From positions 6,818,819 to 6,882,818 of the forward strand of contig NW_024881316.1 of assembly GCF_018691265.1 (NCBI RefSeq): a DNA stretch of 64,000 nt. Direction: 5' to 3'. The number at the start of each line of letters is the position of its first letter. The first letter of the stretch is position 1. The notes below the pieces were generated by a model. The model saw nothing but the letters and a program-made list of their open reading frames with translations, was not told the DNA's origin and searched no databases. The translations under genes were made by a program, and so were the position numbers. Below are positions 1-14,100 of this stretch, piece after piece. The stretch is from Tyto alba (lineage: Eukaryota; Chordata; Aves; Strigiformes; Tytonidae).

Positions 1-930
1 ACAGCCTGCTCTTCACTGACCACGAACCACGGCAGGTAACGTGTGGTCAGTGGCAGAAGGACCCCGACGCTGGCCCACCAGCTCTCAGGCACTCCGGCTA
101 TGAAAGAGCCAGGGCAAAGAAAAGATAAATAAATTATTTATATCTGTTGCAATACGGAAGCTTACACCATGGTAAATTAAACACCCCACTCAATGTAACA
201 GAGCGTGCTGATAGAAACCTAACTGCTCTTACTTACTCCAAGCCTGCACCTGGGATGCCATAAATCCCATCTTAGTTTTTGGACCTTAAGTTTCTGCCAA
301 AACAACAAAAAAAAACTATTGTGCAAAGGCATGCAGACATTTCTGTTGGCAAGAATGGGATTTTCACAGACACAGAGAGTATTTAGAAACTGCGGTTCAG
401 CAACAGCGACAGCTATCAGTGTTCAACCTTGAAAACATCATAACCCCTCTAATCCAAAAGCACTACCTCTGTACCTTGATGTATCTGAACATTAATTTTA
501 AAGGTGCAAAGTATGTAATAGTTATAAAGGATAAGTATAAACACAATAATATCAAGCTTACCAGTAATTTTTTTTGGACATGATTAAAACAGCTGGTATC
601 TGCCACACAAAAGCAGTTGTATGAGAGAGGCAGAAAACCTTAATCCTGTCTGTGAGGTCTTTAAAGTTTCCACTAGGATGAAGGGTGCTATAAAAATATT
701 TTTAAGCCTGTAACTAGCAAAAATGACTTCATTATGATCTCATGTGCTGCCAGAGCACCAATTAAATTGACTTGATAATGTTATGATTAGGCTGTACTTT
801 TCATCAGTTACAAAGCTCTTGATTGAAGAAGAGATTTGCAACATTGAAAGAAATGACCTTGTGATATGGATTTTTATCAATGACTTTTTACCTTGCTGGT
901 TTCCAATTACATGACAAATAAATAATAGTA
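1..930. other. noncoding sequence, GC-rich CpG-containing start
   Basis: No gene is visible. The first ~118 bases are distinctly richer in G+C and carry about six CpGs, then the sequence turns abruptly AT-rich and CpG-poor. The GC-rich piece could be the tail of an element or exon continuing off the left edge, but I cannot identify it. The remainder (about 120-930) is unique-looking AT-rich DNA with no repeat or coding signal that I recognise. Confidence 0.5.
14..52. repeat. perfect 10-bp inverted repeat
   Basis: CACTGACCAC at 14-23 is the exact reverse complement of GTGGTCAGTG at 43-52, with a 19-base spacer. It lies in the GC-rich first 118 bases. It could form a short stem or be a protein-binding dyad; no function is established. 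Confidence 0.8.
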
Positions 931-1195
931 CTTGCAGCTTCCATTATACTTCTGAGGATCCCAAAGTACTCTGCTGATTAATTAGCTTCACAAGAGCTGT
1001 GAGAGTTAGATACATGTTATCCTGTTCTTATTAACAATTCAGAATTCAAATGTGATATCTTTGCCCCATTCAAATAAATGGCAAAAATCCTCTTGACTTT
1101 AGTGGGGGTAGGATTTCACTCAGAGTCTAAGCAGTTTGACCAAGGTCATAAAATCTGTCTGCAGCAGAGCTGGCACATCTCTCCTTTCTCACTGC
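931..1195 (-). repeat. ancient MIR/L3-like repeat, interrupted
   Basis: The left part (about 931-1033) reads like the MIR/L3-type stretch that runs through 'cactttacaa...ttcacaa...gtgaggtag'. The right part (about 1131-1195) carries the typical 'caaggtca...gcagagctgg' block. In the MIR consensus direction these lie on the minus strand. Both parts are strongly diverged, as expected for a repeat older than birds. About 100 bases of different sequence sit between them. The family name is from memory of the consensus and could be a related CORE-SINE or L3. Confidence 0.5.
1034..1130. repeat. sauropsid ancient repeat motif inside MIR-like element
   Basis: This block separates the two halves of the MIR-like element. 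It contains a degenerate version of a motif that I recall as widespread in turtle, crocodile and bird genomes (a 'cattgacttcaatggga...ggattt' core at about 1066-1120). Its position suggests insertion into the older element, although a non-homologous spacer is also possible. The family assignment is uncertain. Confidence 0.4.
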
Positions 1196-2700
1196 CACTG
1201 CAGTTAAACCCATAAACTCAGGTAAAATGTACCCAAGGTTTGAATTACATTTGATCTTGTACTTCCATTGTCAAAAAGTCACCTTTAAAAGTTGTAACAT
1301 ACCACTAACAACTTCATTAAAAAAAAAAAGAAGAAAAATCACATCATGCAAAAACATTTGATTGGCGGAGAAAAAGCAGCACATATTCCACAAAGCATCC
1401 TTTCAAGCCCTTTTCAGTCTATAAGATAAAAGTTGGAGAACACTTGGCTTTCAGTATTTCTATGAACACATACATTGATTAAACGTGTATTTGTATTAAA
1501 TAAATTCTAATATTTGTCTCAACATGAATTGATAGAAGAGAATCAATGCACAGTACAGCAGTCTATTCAAAAGTTTCTCAGCTTATGATAAGGTAAATTC
1601 AAAATTACTTAAGCAATTATATAATAATAAAGAATAATTTAGAAAAAGCATTTGTATTCCTTGATGCTCTAAAATGTGTACTTCATGGTTACAGTTCTTT
1701 CTCAGACCTAATTGCTGCTTGTGATACAGTGCAGTGTGTGTTCTCCACGCTGCACTCCTGACTCCTTTGAAGAGTTATAGAAAAGAGGATAGAAAGACAA
1801 TTTGTTTTTCACTTTTCAACTATGAACAGTCAAGGGAAAAAAACATATTTCTGGAATCAGTTAAAAAAATGTGACAGCTAGAGCAGTGACAGATGAGCTG
1901 CATTGCTTGCTGTCCACCAGGCAGGCTGGTTCCCCATCAGAGGAGAAATGGAACCTGGACTACCTTTTTGTTTTTGGAAAGTATACATCACCTTACACCA
2001 ACTAATCCTTTGCCAAAAGAAAAAGCATGGAAAAGTTCCTCCATTTCAGGGATTACAGCTGAACTCAATGCCTATCCCTGAGTTTGAGCTAAAAGAATTA
2101 TGATAGCAACCCTAGCTCATTGCGTCTTTCTTCAAAAGATATTCCAAGGATCTTGCAGTGCATGTGAGAAAGACTCTTTCATCATCAGTTGCCAAATCTG
2201 GACAGAGTGGTGGAATGTAGCTCTTGCACTGGTCCTCCTCTTGTAGTGGTGGTGGAAGCTGACAAGACCCCAGTAAGGGAAAAGGCAACCAGTGCAAGAG
2301 GTGTATCTGTATGGAGAACGGGAAGGTGACACCTACAGACGTTTATAGGCACTTACAGGTGACACTCGTGGCAAGAAAAAACGGAGAGAACTGGGATGAC
2401 CTTCAGTACTGACTGCATCGTTACCAGTGTCAGAAAACTGCTCACCCTCCAAGCACGTTACTACAAAGCTGAGCATCACTAAAACCACTACAATTAAATG
2501 CAGTGAATTAGATAGTGCTAATCAGAGCTGGTTAGACTACACAGTACAATAAGCATCATGTGGACAGTCTAGCCCAACTGTGACTTGCATGGGATCTCCA
2601 AGTTTCTAATGCTATGACAATTGCACAATGAAACCATTATTTTAAAATATCTTTACTCTTGCAATGCCTTTTTATGATAATCAAGTTACATTATAAATTG

Positions 2701-2741
2701 TATATATATATATATACATAATATAAATATATTAATATACG
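2701..2741. repeat. (TA)n microsatellite and TA-rich tract
   Basis: Eight TA units at 2,701-2,716 are followed by imperfect TA/AAT sequence to about 2,741. It is a simple repeat that may vary in length between individuals. Confidence 0.85.
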
Positions 2742-5159
2742 TTATGTTACCAACTTACTTTTACTATAAACCCACATAATTTAATTTGACCAGGATGTGT
2801 TTAGTGCAGTAGGAGGGAGAGGGAAAGAAGTTTACAGTCAACATTTAATCTGGCTGCCAGCTCAATAACAGCAAAAAAATGAATCGGGTTTTCATGGTAT
2901 CCACAAAGGATCTAGTCAATGCCAACCTTGTGTCTTAATGCCTAGACACAAAGCAAAGCATAAGCCATTTTACAGCTGTACACAAGTGGCTTTATTGGTT
3001 TTGGCCCATAAATGCCAAATTTCACATAAACCATGGTGTAACATAAAAACTTCTTTCAAGTTGCCTTTTGCAACCAACTCAGAAGTCACGTACTGATGTC
3101 CATAGATCACAGGTAGAAAATCGTTGCTCTTCACCAGCCGGGAATTGTTGTTAGGCAAAAGGAGTTCTCTGTAGTGCAGCATTCCCCAAATCCATGTGCA
3201 ATGCATTTCAGGGGGTTCTGGCACATACCCAGACTGTAACAAGCAATATAAACTGGATATGCTGCAAAAGCTTATCCAATACATAATATTGCTAGTGGGA
3301 TTTGATTATATTCCTGTTTATGGACATGAAGACAAAGTCTTGGAAGGCTCTGTGTTGACAATTCACAATTCAGTTTTGAGTAAGTGGAGATACTTGTAAG
3401 ACGGATATAAAAATAAAACAACAAAGCCATGGGATTTTCAAATTTTTTATTAGTGTTCACAGAGCCTGGAAAAATCCTGAAGATATGCCTGTAGGAAGAC
3501 ATGTTACTACCTCCTGGGATATTAGCAATAAGATTTATCACTGCCTTCCGCAGACTCCCAGCAAGAAACAGTGTCCAGCTGAGTTTGGAGAAAACAGATA
3601 AAAGATTTGACCTCCAGTCTGTCATAACAGCAGTGGACACTGAACTAGATTATCTGGCCGGCCGGGTGAATTAGCTTGACCACTAAGTGAACGTGATTAA
3701 AATCAGGGATGGACAGACTATCTAGCAGAGAAAAAGAGGAGAGGAACATAGATCACTCCATTTCATGTGTCTTCTGGCATACCATGATTTGCTTTTGGAA
3801 GAATATGTTGCAAAGCTGGACACAAATAAATTAGAATATCTACTTGTCTGCTAAGGCTGCAGCTGATGAAGTGAAAACACTCGGTGCACGATTATATTAA
3901 AAACCAAAATGTCAACTTGATTTTTTTTTTTTTTTGGCTGAAGAAAGATTCTATGCTGCAAAATACAGAAGATACTGATAGAGAAACAAGTAATTCACAT
4001 GTAGCATGTATATCAAACTTTTTTTTTTGATATTTCTGCATTGGATTTTCTGTCTCTTCTCCCTTTACCTATATTCTTCTCCTTTATTGAATGCAAACTC
4101 AAAGAAGCTTAAATCAAATACACAAAGTCACTAAGTTCAAGCAGATTTGAAATTAGGTGAAGAAAGTTCACTCAAACTCACAGACTGTATTTCTGGCTTC
4201 AGCAATTCTGAAAACAAACATAATCTGTAACCATAGGGCAAGAACCTGAACCAGCCTCTGATAGCAGCAATGTAGATCTAAGTCTTTCCAAATGCAATGA
4301 ATTTTAATAAACTTTTCTTAAAATGTCATTTGACTTCCTATTGGCTGATAGGTGGAATGGGGCAATACAAACCTCACAAATTATTATTTCAAATATTTTT
4401 TATATTGGTATTCTTACAATCATTATTTCATTACTATTCAAGACTTGCAATCAAGATTATGGTTTGTAAAAATTCTAGGCTCTGGTAGTTTATAAGAAAT
4501 ACTGTTTCTGTACTATTTACTTTCTGTTAATTCCTACAGACCACCACTTCTTCTAGTCACCTACACCCCAGTGTGAATATTATATCTCTTTCTTTCTAGT
4601 AAAGGATTCCGTTTTCTTATTTGACCAAAATATTCTGATAATCTGTTATTTACTTCTAATCAGAATTTGGAACATCATCTGCATTTTTAAAGCTTCCAAA
4701 AATATGCTACAATGTGGTTTAAATAAGAATCATGTGATGGGTAGTATTCATTCGAACAAATCTATGCAACTGGTGTTATGCTTACTATTAATGTAGCACC
4801 ATGCAGGGCAATGAAATAAGTTGAGGCAGCCAAGAATTTAATATTGAAGTAGATACACACAAATTATAAAGCTTGACAGTTCATACAAATCCAAAGAAAA
4901 TTCTAACAATCAAGATATATAAGGTGAGGCTTCATAATCCATCCAAACACTGACAAGTATTTTGCCTAACTCATATTCACCTACTGAGTAGTTTGAAGCT
5001 AAATCATTTTACGTTACGAAGAATATTAATGAAAACCTCTTAATTTAAAGATCCTGTCCCTAGAAAAATGGTCAGCGACACATAACCATGTTGTTATTTT
5101 CAATGTGTGAATATTCATGGTGAAAATTCACTGTCATTAGTGAAGAACTGCTTCCCTAG

Positions 5160-5335
5160 GTGCGGAGAACATTATTTTCCCAGTTGTAGTGTGAATGGAG
5201 GAAGAACAAACAAAGGTGTGGAAAAGAGAGCAGGAAAAGTGTATGAACTGAAATGAGCAAAGAGAATGTGTGAATGAAGGATGTGAGGAGGGGGAGGGAG
5301 GAAAAGGGAAAAGAATATGTGTACAAAATGGTATT
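5160..5335 (+). repeat. purine-rich (GA/G) tract
   Basis: The plus strand is strongly biased to A and G here, including a GGGGGAGGGAGG core near 5,290. The apparent serine/leucine/phenylalanine-rich peptide on the other strand is a by-product of the pyrimidine strand. Such tracts can form triplex DNA, but no function is shown. Confidence 0.6.
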
Positions 5336-8300
5336 AACAGTCAAAAAAAAACCCACATGAAGATGAGAGGGACTAGAAAGAAGAAAGCAAAATCCAAAAA
5401 AGTTGGGAAATTATGCTGGTGAAAAAACAGGCTGGGGGCTATAGAAAAAGAAAAGCCCTTTGGCTTCACACATCAGTCCTAAGTGTGACCTACTCTTAAG
5501 CACAGAAGAAAAATAAAAGCTGAATAAGCCAATGATGCTTATGAAATCTGTAGATAGTTTTCTATGGATATAAGATGGGGTTTTGGAGAAAAAGTGGATT
5601 TCAGAAGTAAACACATACCTATGTGTAAGCACAAACTTAGTGAACTCCTAGCTCTGGGATTTCAGGTGCAAAAATCAGCTATCAAGGGTAAAGGACCTGA
5701 AGTTTATTTTAGCCTCACAATTCTCTACTGCCAAAGAGCCAGAACTTAAGTAGCTCACACTGCAAATTTTGCAGCCCAAACCAAGCATGTACAGCATTAT
5801 TATATAAAATCGATACAGAAATGTCATCTGTAAAATCCCTGCCTGCCCTGCCTATCCTTATACCAGAACGTGCATGTGGTAACAAAACAAACTGCAGTTG
5901 ATTCATGCTGTTCCTGCAAGGGGGAGTATTTTTACATCCAGACCTTTTCCCTTGCCCTTTTTTTTTTGTTGTTGTCAGTGCAAGCAGCAGAGATAATTCC
6001 TTCTGCTTTATCAAATGGTTCATTAATAACCAGTTTTGATGAGATTCTAATGATGCCACCCCAGTTGCCTGCAGCCTCACCTCATTTCAGGCCTGGAGGC
6101 AATAATGTGGGTGCAAAAGTCTCGGGAGTTTCATCATGGTCACCACCATGATGACCTTCAGTGGCTGTAGTGACCAGAACCATCAGGCCATGTTATGCTG
6201 CGAGGAGGAGGAACAAAGAGAGAAATCCTGGTGGTCAAAAGTTTTATAAAAGACAACTCCCGAATTCTTGAACTTGTCATTGCCAGATTTTACTTACCAT
6301 AAATAAGAGAAAGAAATGCTCACCCTTAATCATAATGTGATTCTAATGACCCTCATTCTTTCCAGCATGAAATAAATGTTATATATTAAAAACTACAAAA
6401 ATATTTATGTGAGCTTTAATTATTTTTCTCTTTTTGTAATTTTTTCTTGACAATTTAATACAGTTGCCATCTTATTACAGACAAATAAATATTTTTTCAT
6501 CAAATAGAACTGCAAGGATCCATCAGAATATGTCGTGATTTAGAATAAAACACATCTATTGTTTAGCTACATTGCAGCATAAATATATAGTGGAACAGGA
6601 AGAAAGTCATCTCACAGGTTGTAACCATCTTCCCCTCATACTAATCCACTACTTCATAGTCTTATGCAGTCTGCAGAGTATTAGAGATCCTTGTAAAAAC
6701 ATAAGTGATGGTTTCAGAATTTTTTTATAGTTTTGTAAAATAAATCTCCAGTGGATTTACCTCATAAAGCTAAATCAAAGCTGATGTTTTTAGCAAAGAA
6801 CATTCATAATAAAGATGTTAATGGGTTTATCCCTTTCCATATGTTCTTACCCATTTGTTTTTGTTTTGCTTTGAATTTCAATTTTGATGTTTTTATTGAA
6901 GTATCATGAAAATACATACATACATAAGCATTTGCAGGGAAAACATCATAATACAACATGTATTGAATACCATAGTGAAACCTAAGCACAAGTACTGGTG
7001 GAAACATAATTATTTTTGAAAAGCACGAGGATTGCAGAGGAAAGCAATGGAAGGAAGAGATGTCACTGTACTGGAGGAAATGGTATGTAAAAGGGACGTT
7101 CCCATTATGTGTGCTAGCTGGCAAATCCTATCTCTATTTTCAGGCCAAAGAACCTCCACTAAAAGGACTCAATCCTTGCTTTAAAGTACTGTCCTGATCT
7201 CCGTCCCATGGCACTTCCCATGGAGGCTTACAGGGGCTCCATCCCAAAGGTGCTCACCCACCAGAGGTTTGGAGAGAATGACCATGTCCTTGAAGATATT
7301 TCAATGCTATCTGCTGCTGACACATCTATATAACAGACCACGTTCTTCTTGATATTGCTTAGACATTTCATCAAGATTTAAGATCTGATGTTTCTATACC
7401 CTTCAACTGATAACTCCAAGTAGAAGAGTCTGAAGTAATCCAGCACAGTGATAAACAAGCCTGGAATTACTGTAGCAAAGTCCATACCTGGCAAGAAAAG
7501 GTGCAATCTTCAGCACAGCCTACAGTAGCAGAAAGCTCTATTTCTAATTTATTTATCTGGGATTAGGAAACCCAGTTCAGCACTTTGAAACTCACAGGCA
7601 AATGTCCTCTTTAGAGATGCTAGAAACATTCCTTCAGTTCCTGGAAATATTTTCCTTCCACACCAGCACCAATTCCATCATGCCCAGGAGGAGCCTAACA
7701 GACTGTTCTTCCATCAAGTAATGTCTTTCAGACACAGGGGCATGTTGTTGATGCCATTGTCTCTTCCTGACAAGAAGGAAACAGAGTTGAGTGTGTCTGT
7801 ACACTGATTTTATAACTTGTAATAAAGTCATTTAAAGTTCCAGCACATATACCAAATGCAAGAGGGGACAAAGCTCAGTTTCAAATGTCAGAGTTCTTTG
7901 CAGAGCGTAACAAATGGCTGCAGTGCTGGAAAAGGACAGACCTGCAGAACTAAACCCATCAGTACTGCAGTTCACGAGTTGGTATTGAGGTTATTCCCAA
8001 TGTAAAAATTCGCAGCTACCAGAAATGCTGGAATATCCTAAGGATTCTTAGATTGTCTAGTGATTTCATTTTGGTCAATACTTTCATTTGGGTGGCGTAA
8101 CGAAATAGTATGTGATATGCTTAAAATATAAAAATTCAATTTGTATGTCTACTGTTTTGGGTTTTTTCCTTCTTTATGATTAAATAGTTATTAAATTCCA
8201 AGGATCTTTTATTTTCATATTTTTATTTTTTAACAAAATAATCATCCCATAGTAAATAGAGACAGTAGTTGACTGTTCAGGTTTCAGAACCAGACATTTG

Positions 8301-10480
8301 ACACTGAGATGACAAATTCTGAAAATCTGGAAATTAGAAGTCAAAGTGTTACCTGCAACAACTCTTTCTAAACATGAAGCACTCAAACCCTTTTGGTTTA
8401 CAAAAACTTCATACAGAACAGTTGCGGTAAGGAAACAGACCTTTATATATGGACATTCACATAATTTTGCAGATGAGAAATCCCAGGTCATGGGTCCTCC
8501 TTGATAAAATGCAGCCATTGAAGGATAAATAATTTGAAAACTAAACTAAATCCAGGTATTCAAATATAACTAAACTGTCAATTTAGAAATATAGATTTCT
8601 CCTTGTCTACGGAATAGTTTGGAATTCTGATTAGAAATCGTTTCAGCAGCTGAACTCCTTTTCTTGCATGTATGTGCGAGGACAGAGGAACTTCTGAGGT
8701 TAGGGAATTACCCATTGCAAATATTAATTACATTACTTCAGTAGAAATTATACTATATGTTATTAAGCAATATAACATTATATTCCTCATTAGAATTAAG
8801 CTGTATAATTAACTTTCTTATTCTTAATACTGTGGTAAAAAGAGGCTTGACAGGATGGAGCATAAAATGTCTTTTACAAACAATCCATTCCGTAATTGGA
8901 TTGTTCTGAAAATATAATCCTTTCTCTCTGGTTTAAAATTAGTATTTATAATCACAAGTCTTGGTAAATATAAAAATGTAGAACTCTGAGCCGGAGTAGA
9001 GTGTTTTCAGTCCTGTTGCTCTTTTTCCCCTCACTCTTCTGCACCTAAGAGTATTTTCTTTGAGACAGAAAGAGGGATGCGGGCTGAATGCTGAATGCAA
9101 TCCTGCAAATGTTTTCTGGTTTTGCTCCCACACACTTTCTTTTTCAGAATCCTAATGTAACACTTCCCTGCGCTATCACTTGTTAAAGCCCCAGCTCCTG
9201 AACTGGTGTGTTTGGCCAGCAATTAAGCAGCTCCCTGCATGAGAAATCCTCCTCCTCACAGAATTCTTAGCCCTCGTTCCCTAATGTTAGCCGAGCAAAA
9301 CGGTATATCTTTATACACACAGTGCAACCGCCAAGAAATCAATTCTGCGTGTTTTCCTCCCTTTTACACTTTTAAAGGAGCATGATCAGTTTTGTCTCTG
9401 TTTCTTTTACACATCCTTTCCTAGCTTTAAAGTGGTGTCTGAGCCCTTCCCCTCTCCCCTGCAAAAATAATAATAATTAAAAAAAAAAAAAAAAAGACAA
9501 AACAAACCAGGTAGAATTCCTCTGTTACTATTAACACCTTAAAATATGATCATGAAACAAAAGCTTTGCTCCTCTGTCCAATTTGATGTCTTTTTCATGC
9601 TGCTTCAGTGATGGCCAAATAATTGGTTGTTCACTTGTGTCCTTGTCTCCCCCGACAGTTCCACAGATGCCCTGAACAATGCTCCAAAGACTGCTTTCAG
9701 TAGGGGCAAATCCTCATTAATCATTCCTGGCTGACAGCACAAGGGAACACCTGCATCTGGTGCAGGGACCAAGCGGTGGCTTCTGGGAGCACGCATTAAA
9801 AAGACCAACCAATTCAAGTTGTGGGACTAGGCTTCTAATAGCCATGTGAAAAATCTGTCTCTCGCCGGATTTTCCTTTCATTAAATATCTAAAATTAGAC
9901 CTGTGGCTCGTGTTGAGATTAAAACACCAATGTATTCTAAGCAAATCAGGAAATGAACAGTACTGTATGTTATGATAAATGGCTGCTAAATTCTTTATGT
10001 CTAGATCAAGCAATGTTAGCATTAAATACTGATGAACTGTCACATAATTTTAATTTAGAAATGACTGCACTTTGAGCTTCATGTCCTGTGGTGCTCATAA
10101 ATATTTTTCCCTGCTATATTTCACAAATAGACTACACTGACTATACAGATATTTTTACCATGTAGCCCCAAGTCCCTACTGTATATAAACTGTTTTTCTG
10201 CACAAGCACATCAACCTTTCTGTGTAAAGTATTATCAGAAAATGTTCATAGTGTGAAAAGGTACTGTAGCCACCCCAGTTCCCTATCAGAACAGTTTCTT
10301 TACAGAACTGTTGTCAGGTTTTTTCTAAATGGTTTTCGTTGTATTTAGAGTACACGGGAGGATTTTCCTCCAAAGGAAAACAGGAAAAGAGTAAGAGCAA
10401 AAATAAGTTTTTTTTGTTTTATTTTGTTTTGCTTTGTTTTATTTTAATAAAAATGAGACAGATATACTTATCTCAACACA

Positions 10481-10550
10481 TAGGGCCATTAAAATCTACG
10501 GTAGGATTCCAACTGATTTCAATGGGCTTTGGGTCAGGCCCTTAGGCCCT
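10481..10550 (+). repeat. ancient sauropsid repeat fragment
   Basis: This short block contains a near match to a 'gatttcaatgggctttgg.tcaggccc' type motif that I recall as common in turtle and bird genomes as part of very old interspersed repeats. Its flanks are unique. The family name is not certain; a RepeatMasker search with a sauropsid library would settle it. Confidence 0.45.
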
Positions 10551-11020
10551 GCATCTGGTCTGTGATTAAATAAGCACATCTCTTCCCACATATAAACTGG
10601 AGAGAACCACCACAGGCTGGGGATTACAAACGACTAACAATGTATTTTTTTGCACATATGACTATGCACAACCAGGCTTTGAGGCTGTCCCTAAAATAGT
10701 TTCACATCTCAAACAAGAAAACACTCGGCTGATACAAAAAGTATCTTTTAAAAGGCAAGTCAATTATCAACTGTACACTACAGTGAAGATTTTAGCAGAG
10801 GTCAGAAGAGACAGCAAAGGAAAAAAGTGAGGTAGGAATAAAAAACCTACAGAACTCTGAGCATTAAAACACCACTAGTGCTGAGACACTGTACACAGTG
10901 TAGAAGAACATAAAACACATCTAGGATATGAATGACAAATTTAATTTGAAATATATTTTCCTGCAAGCTGCTACTGATTGAGTTGATTTGGGAAAAAAAT
11001 ACTGAAACAGAATTTTAAAG

Positions 11021-11191
11021 TGTTTGTTTTTTTGTTTTTTTGTTTTTTTTTTTACCTTTAATGAGAAGGAAAAGTTTGCACCTTCATTTGCAAAGTAAAA
11101 TCATGTTCTGTACAAATAAGAATAAAGCTTGCATGTAATAGATTTACAAAAAACAAAAAAAAAAAAAAGCAAAAACAAAACCAAAAAACCC
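11021..11191. repeat. T-rich and A-rich tracts facing each other
   Basis: Repeated G(T)6-12 blocks at 11,021-11,053 are followed about 95 bases later by C(A)n blocks at 11,148-11,191. The two tracts are roughly complementary and could pair. It may also simply be two independent homopolymer expansions. Confidence 0.6.
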
Positions 11192-14100
11192 CACTCATAA
11201 GCAAGTGAAAAACTACGAACTGCACATTTGGGAAATCAAGAGTTAAATATGCATCCATTATACTTTACACGTATTTTCATAATTTATTTTCATATGTTTA
11301 ATACTGTTGTTTTTATAGCTATCGAACAAAACTTTAAAGATATTTATCCTTTGCACTTCATTGTCAGTTAGAAATAGTGACATTTGACGGGGAAATACTT
11401 TCTTCCTACAGAATGAGGCACCATCATCTACACAATGTGAGAAATTATGCCATCTAACTGCAACACCATAAAGCGATAAATAAGAGCAGCTAGAACAATA
11501 CAGACACCTATTTGGTCTATTCTCTGAAAGCTACCAACACATGAAGTCTTGCTCTTTTCACTACTACATTCTACTTTGTTTTTGTAGCAGCAACTAAAGC
11601 ATCTGTTTTTAAGAATTTTATCCAGGTGTGGTGAAAATTTGGGTTAGAAGGGATCAGTTTAATTTAAGAATAATGTCTTCATAAGAACTGTAAAAATCTC
11701 AGATCTTTTAAGTCCCTCTCAGGTCCTTATGTAAATATGTACAGAAGTCAGGTAAATAAGTGACTGTGTAGATGTGATGTAATTATGTTCACATCTGTCT
11801 GTAAGGATGGTAAATACGCTGATGCATGTAGCGGGCACAGGTATATCTCCTTAGTAATATACCTCACTTACAGATGAGAACTACTGAGCGGGGGAAGTTC
11901 CCTTCCAATTTTTTTTAACTGAGATGCTTAACAACTTGTCACACGTGCAGGGGGACAGAATGCAAATTCTAGCTGCCCTCAGGCAAGTTTCATTAGGCTT
12001 TCTGAAATCTTTTAAAATTTGCTGTGCAAATAATTTCACATATAACTTGACAATATCTCCTGTTCAAAAGTGACATGTTTCATGTATACTTCAAACAAAT
12101 AGGAGGGAAGTTCTTCAAAGAGACATTGTTAAGGTAAAAAACATGTAAAACATTATCTTGGTTGTTATTAGAAGCTGTGATTATTGTATCATTTTAAAGA
12201 TTAAAAATAACTTTGAAAATCTATTACTTTTAGCACAGGTATCACTCACATCTCCCAGGCTGGACAGTGAGAGGACACTAGCAAGTATTGCTGCCTGTTC
12301 TCACTCTCATCAACTTAAAACTAAGGGGGATAAGCACAAAAGTTTGCACATAATTAAAAATTAAACCTAAGTAAAGAAATAAAGACACCACCCTACTTTC
12401 AGTTCAATTTTAAAAATTCATTTCTTTACACCACTTCAATTTATAATAATTTTGAGAATAATTTTGTTAGATCTTGTCTTGTTCACCCCCTCTTCTACTA
12501 CTTTAAAAATCTAGAATCAGTCGGTTCTCAGAAGCAAACTAAAACTTTCCATATACAATTTTTCATGTCAAATGTTATACCAGCTCCAATATTGGGCAAA
12601 AAGTGGACTCATTCCAATAGGAATTAGAACAGAAAGGCAAAAGCCAAAATACAGTCCTTAATAATGTCTTGTCTTCCACCCAGCCTTCCTCTGCCAGCCC
12701 TGGAGAAATGTTCTTGACCCAGTCTAAATGATGTGCATAGATCACACACTGCAAGGGGTAAAATATCAAAGGAATTGCATAGGTAATCTTCATACTAGGA
12801 ATGTGGTGTCCAAAATCAATCTATAAGAGCTTTTTATCAGTTTTCTTTGTCTTTGTAGTTACAGGCAGAGGGTAGTTTACATAATAGACTAAATATGTAA
12901 CCATCCTCCCAAGTGAAGGTAGCTTTTTCAAAGATTGCATCTTGCTTTTTCACTTCATTCTTAATTCCTAGCCTCTGTAACAGTCTTATAGAAGCCAATT
13001 TATTTGGGGTGGGGGTGAAAGGACTGAGGGCCTGCTTAGCTTAAATAATAATAGAGCAATTAGTATGTCAACGAAGTTGTTCTTCTTTTTTTCCCCTATA
13101 TTTCTTTCCTATAATCCCTAAAGTATAAGGAATAATTAACTGAAATCCAATTAATGTTAATTTAGAATACCTGTTTCCAAAATCATTTGAATAACTTTTT
13201 CTTTTTCTTTTTTTTTTTTTTTTTCCCTTTGCTCTGTGTTTTAAGATGAAATACATATCCCTATTCAGTTGCTCTTAGGAGCCCAGAGATTTGCATTTTC
13301 TAGACATGAAGAGAACTTGTTGTAAGAGAGCTGTGAAGACTTAAAAGACCGAAAGAGCCTGGCATGTGTATTACAACAGCAGTAACTTCTTTAACTCTTC
13401 CTTTTCCAAATTTCTTTCCTTCAGAAAACCAAAATTATCAACACCACCCCCTCACCTCCCAGTTTTGTCATGATAATTTCTGCTTTAGAAATTTGCTACA
13501 GTGATGGAGCAAAGCAATTATTCCTGGATGAACATGCTTACCACAGCCACCCTGTCAGGATAGGCACTAAAGGCAGCACAACTCGTGCAATAAACACCCA
13601 CTATCCATGAAAAGGGATTTGCCTATACCGTTCACTGCAGGTTTGAGCAACTTTCATCCCCATTAGCTAGCTATCCTGACCTGCCGTCGTGCAAACACAC
13701 TTGAGGACGTGGTCTCCTTTCTTTCCTCTCCTTCACCAACTATTCCTATGCAAGATGAAGCAGGACCTGGATTGAAGAACAACTGATTTCTAAAGCACAT
13801 AACTGTTCACCAGCACCATGAAGAGTTTTAACAGGATTTGTATTTCTATATTGATTAAGCACCTCTAAAAATCCCCACCCTGACAGTTTAGATACACTGA
13901 AAACAATAATTTAATGAGACACTTATTACCATAGACATGTTTTGAGACTAAACATAGTAATTAAACTGTGATTGTAAAAGTGTGACCTATTAAACACATT
14001 TTGGAATCAAAATATTTTTATAATTTGGGCATGGTACCATACTCCTATGATGTGCAACTGAATGAAAGAGCCCTTTCTACTCAGTATTTGGATTTTATTT

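Larger units (their letters stand above)
1196..10480. other. unique AT-rich noncoding DNA
   Basis: No gene, RNA gene or recognisable transposon is seen. Open frames reach at most 122 codons, overlap on both strands and have no domain. Small features are a TA-rich tract near 2,701, T and A homopolymers near 3,921, 4,018, 5,343 and 9,479, and a purine-rich stretch at 5,160-5,335. The blocks near 7,180-7,300 and 9,240-9,420 are less AT-rich, but I find no coding or repeat signature in them. Confidence 0.6.

Noticed and set aside
3272..3640. 122-codon minus-strand frame
   Set aside because: No domain, no codon bias and no neighbouring exon signal; length is within chance expectation.
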